Shown: in pieces, positions 6,063-6,411 of the stretch
How the letters are laid out: each line of letters opens with the position of its first letter
Position numbering within the stretch: the stretch's first letter is position 1
Source: an uncultured Oscillospiraceae bacterium
GTDB lineage: Bacteria > Bacillota > Clostridia > Oscillospirales > Oscillospiraceae
Length of the DNA stretch: 6,411 bases
Reading direction: 5' to 3'
NCBI GenBank assembly: GCA_905234005.1
Contig: CAJOFW010000073.1
Coordinates: forward strand, 1-6,411
Program-made: the position numbers and the translations under genes
Notes under the pieces: generated by a model
The model's input: the letters and a program-made list of their open reading frames with translations, nothing else
What the model was told of the DNA's origin: nothing
Database searches by the model: none

Positions 6063-6102
6063 TGTAATTATTTGAAACTTTCTGTAACTGATTATAAGAA
6101 AC
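6063..6102. repeat. AT-rich patch with TGTAA and GAAAC repeats (possible operator)
   Basis: TGTAA occurs at 6063-6067 and 6083-6087, exactly 20 bp apart (about two helical turns). GAAAC follows each copy, at 6074-6078 and 6098-6102. The block is far more AT-rich than its surroundings and overlaps the only TATAAT upstream of the regulator. This arrangement suits a repressor site, but binding is an inference. Confidence 0.4.
6091..6096 (-). promoter_or_regulatory. Possible -10 element for the XRE regulator gene
   Basis: A perfect TATAAT on the minus strand. The best -35 candidate, TTGACC (6118-6123), is 21 nt away, too far for a normal sigma-A promoter; TTTGCG at 14 nt is too near. If used, it gives a leader of about 200 nt and may need an activator or a different start. 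Confidence 0.35.
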
Positions 6103-6231
6103 GTATTGTGCGCAAACGGTCAAACGCCGTCGAACAGACAGAAAAAAACCGAAAAAGAAAGAAGCGGGCCGAACCGCCCCCCCGGCTCCGCCCGTGCTCT
6201 CGATTTCCCCGCGCGTCGGCGCAAAATCCGT

Positions 6232-6259
6232 TTGACAAACGGGCAAAACCGTGTATAAT
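6232..6259 (+). promoter_or_regulatory. Promoter of the rpsF operon
   Basis: Perfect -35 TTGACA (6232-6237), 16-nt spacer, perfect -10 TATAAT (6254-6259). This is a full consensus pair, as expected for a ribosomal protein operon. The -35 box lies inside a 15-bp palindrome (6228-6242). Confidence 0.9.
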
Positions 6260-6265
6260 AAAAAG

Positions 6266-6346
6266 GCTCAGCATCCGTGCCGGGCGAAAAATATCCTTGC
6301 TCCTGGGAGATACAGGGGCCAAATGACCATAAGGAGGTGCACAACA
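6266..6346 (+). promoter_or_regulatory. rpsF leader, possible S6:S18 autoregulatory RNA
   Basis: The 80-nt leader can fold: GGCTC near its start can pair with GGGCC around 6316-6320, and an inner CTC-CTGG-GAG hairpin lies at about 6300-6309. It contains two CCG triplets. In many bacteria the S6:S18 complex binds a leader stem with a bulged CCG to control this operon. The match here is only suggestive. It ends in a very strong AAGGAGGTG site (6331-6339). Confidence 0.4.
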
Positions 6347-6411
6347 TTGGCTAAGACAAGCGAGAAGTACGAGGTGATGTACATCATCGACCCCACCCTC
6401 GAGGAGGAGGC
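6347..6411 (+). CDS. rpsF: 30S ribosomal protein S6, partial (first 21 codons)
   Basis: The visible N-terminus, MAKTSEKYEVMYIIDPTLEEE, is the typical first strand of ribosomal protein S6 (KYEVM-x-IIDP), which binds 16S rRNA together with S18 in the small-subunit platform. TTG at 6347 is chosen as the start because AAGGAGG (6331-6337) lies 9 nt upstream and the product then matches normal S6 ends. An in-frame ATG at 6323 would add eight unlikely residues and bury the ribosome binding site. The gene is cut by the right edge. In Firmicutes it usually heads an operon with ssb and rpsR, so these are expected just outside the window. It has its own consensus promoter and a leader that may be feedback-regulated. 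Confidence 0.93.
   Translation, partial: MAKTSEKYEVMYIIDPTLEEE

Noticed and set aside
6132..6180. Possible minus-strand terminator from a GC-rich segment followed by T-runs (plus-strand A-runs at 6141-6160)
   Set aside because: The stem is weak and imperfect, and no leftward gene upstream would need it, since rpsF is read rightward.

Overview
The window looks like chromosomal DNA from a GC-rich anaerobic Firmicute, probably a Clostridia/Oscillospiraceae-type gut or gut-like bacterium. Support comes from AGGAGG-type ribosome binding sites, GTG and TTG starts, a tRNA without an encoded CCA, clean sigma-A-type promoters, and protein families common in that group: a ferredoxin-type aldo/keto reductase, a lipoprotein ApbE, a PflX-type radical SAM protein and a zeta-like kinase. 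The taxon is an inference; no marker gene is long enough to settle it.

Region 1 (1-3948) is read leftward. From a strong promoter at 3920-3948 come an aldo/keto reductase with two C-terminal four-cysteine clusters, an ApbE-type FAD:protein FMN transferase lipoprotein overlapping it by 26 nt, and a PflX-like radical SAM protein 4 nt after ApbE. After about 100 nt with a possible weak promoter comes a lipoprotein of the SBP_bac_3 family (amino-acid-type ABC binding protein), cut by the left edge. Its N-terminus looks like the C-terminal end of such a domain. The first three genes form a tight redox cassette (Fe-S, flavin, radical chemistry) with no substrate evident.

Region 2 (3937-4320) is tRNA-Arg(CCG), read rightward. 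Its -35 box directly abuts the -35 box of the leftward operon. A strong intrinsic terminator and two further hairpins follow.

Region 3 (4294-6110) is a sparse, accessory-looking stretch read leftward. It holds a zeta-toxin-like P-loop kinase with its own near-consensus promoter and no visible antitoxin, about 630 bp without a recognisable gene (4970-5599) but with several hairpins and a rightward terminator, and a 94-residue XRE/SinR-like repressor with an unusually AT-rich upstream region carrying repeated TGTAA motifs.

Region 4 (6228-6411) is the start of a housekeeping operon read rightward: consensus promoter, about 80-nt leader, strong ribosome binding site and the first 21 codons of rpsF (ribosomal protein S6). 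No CRISPR array, transposase, integrase or complete new defence system is visible. The most unusual points are the permuted-looking binding protein, the abutting divergent promoters and the unexplained hairpin-rich gap.
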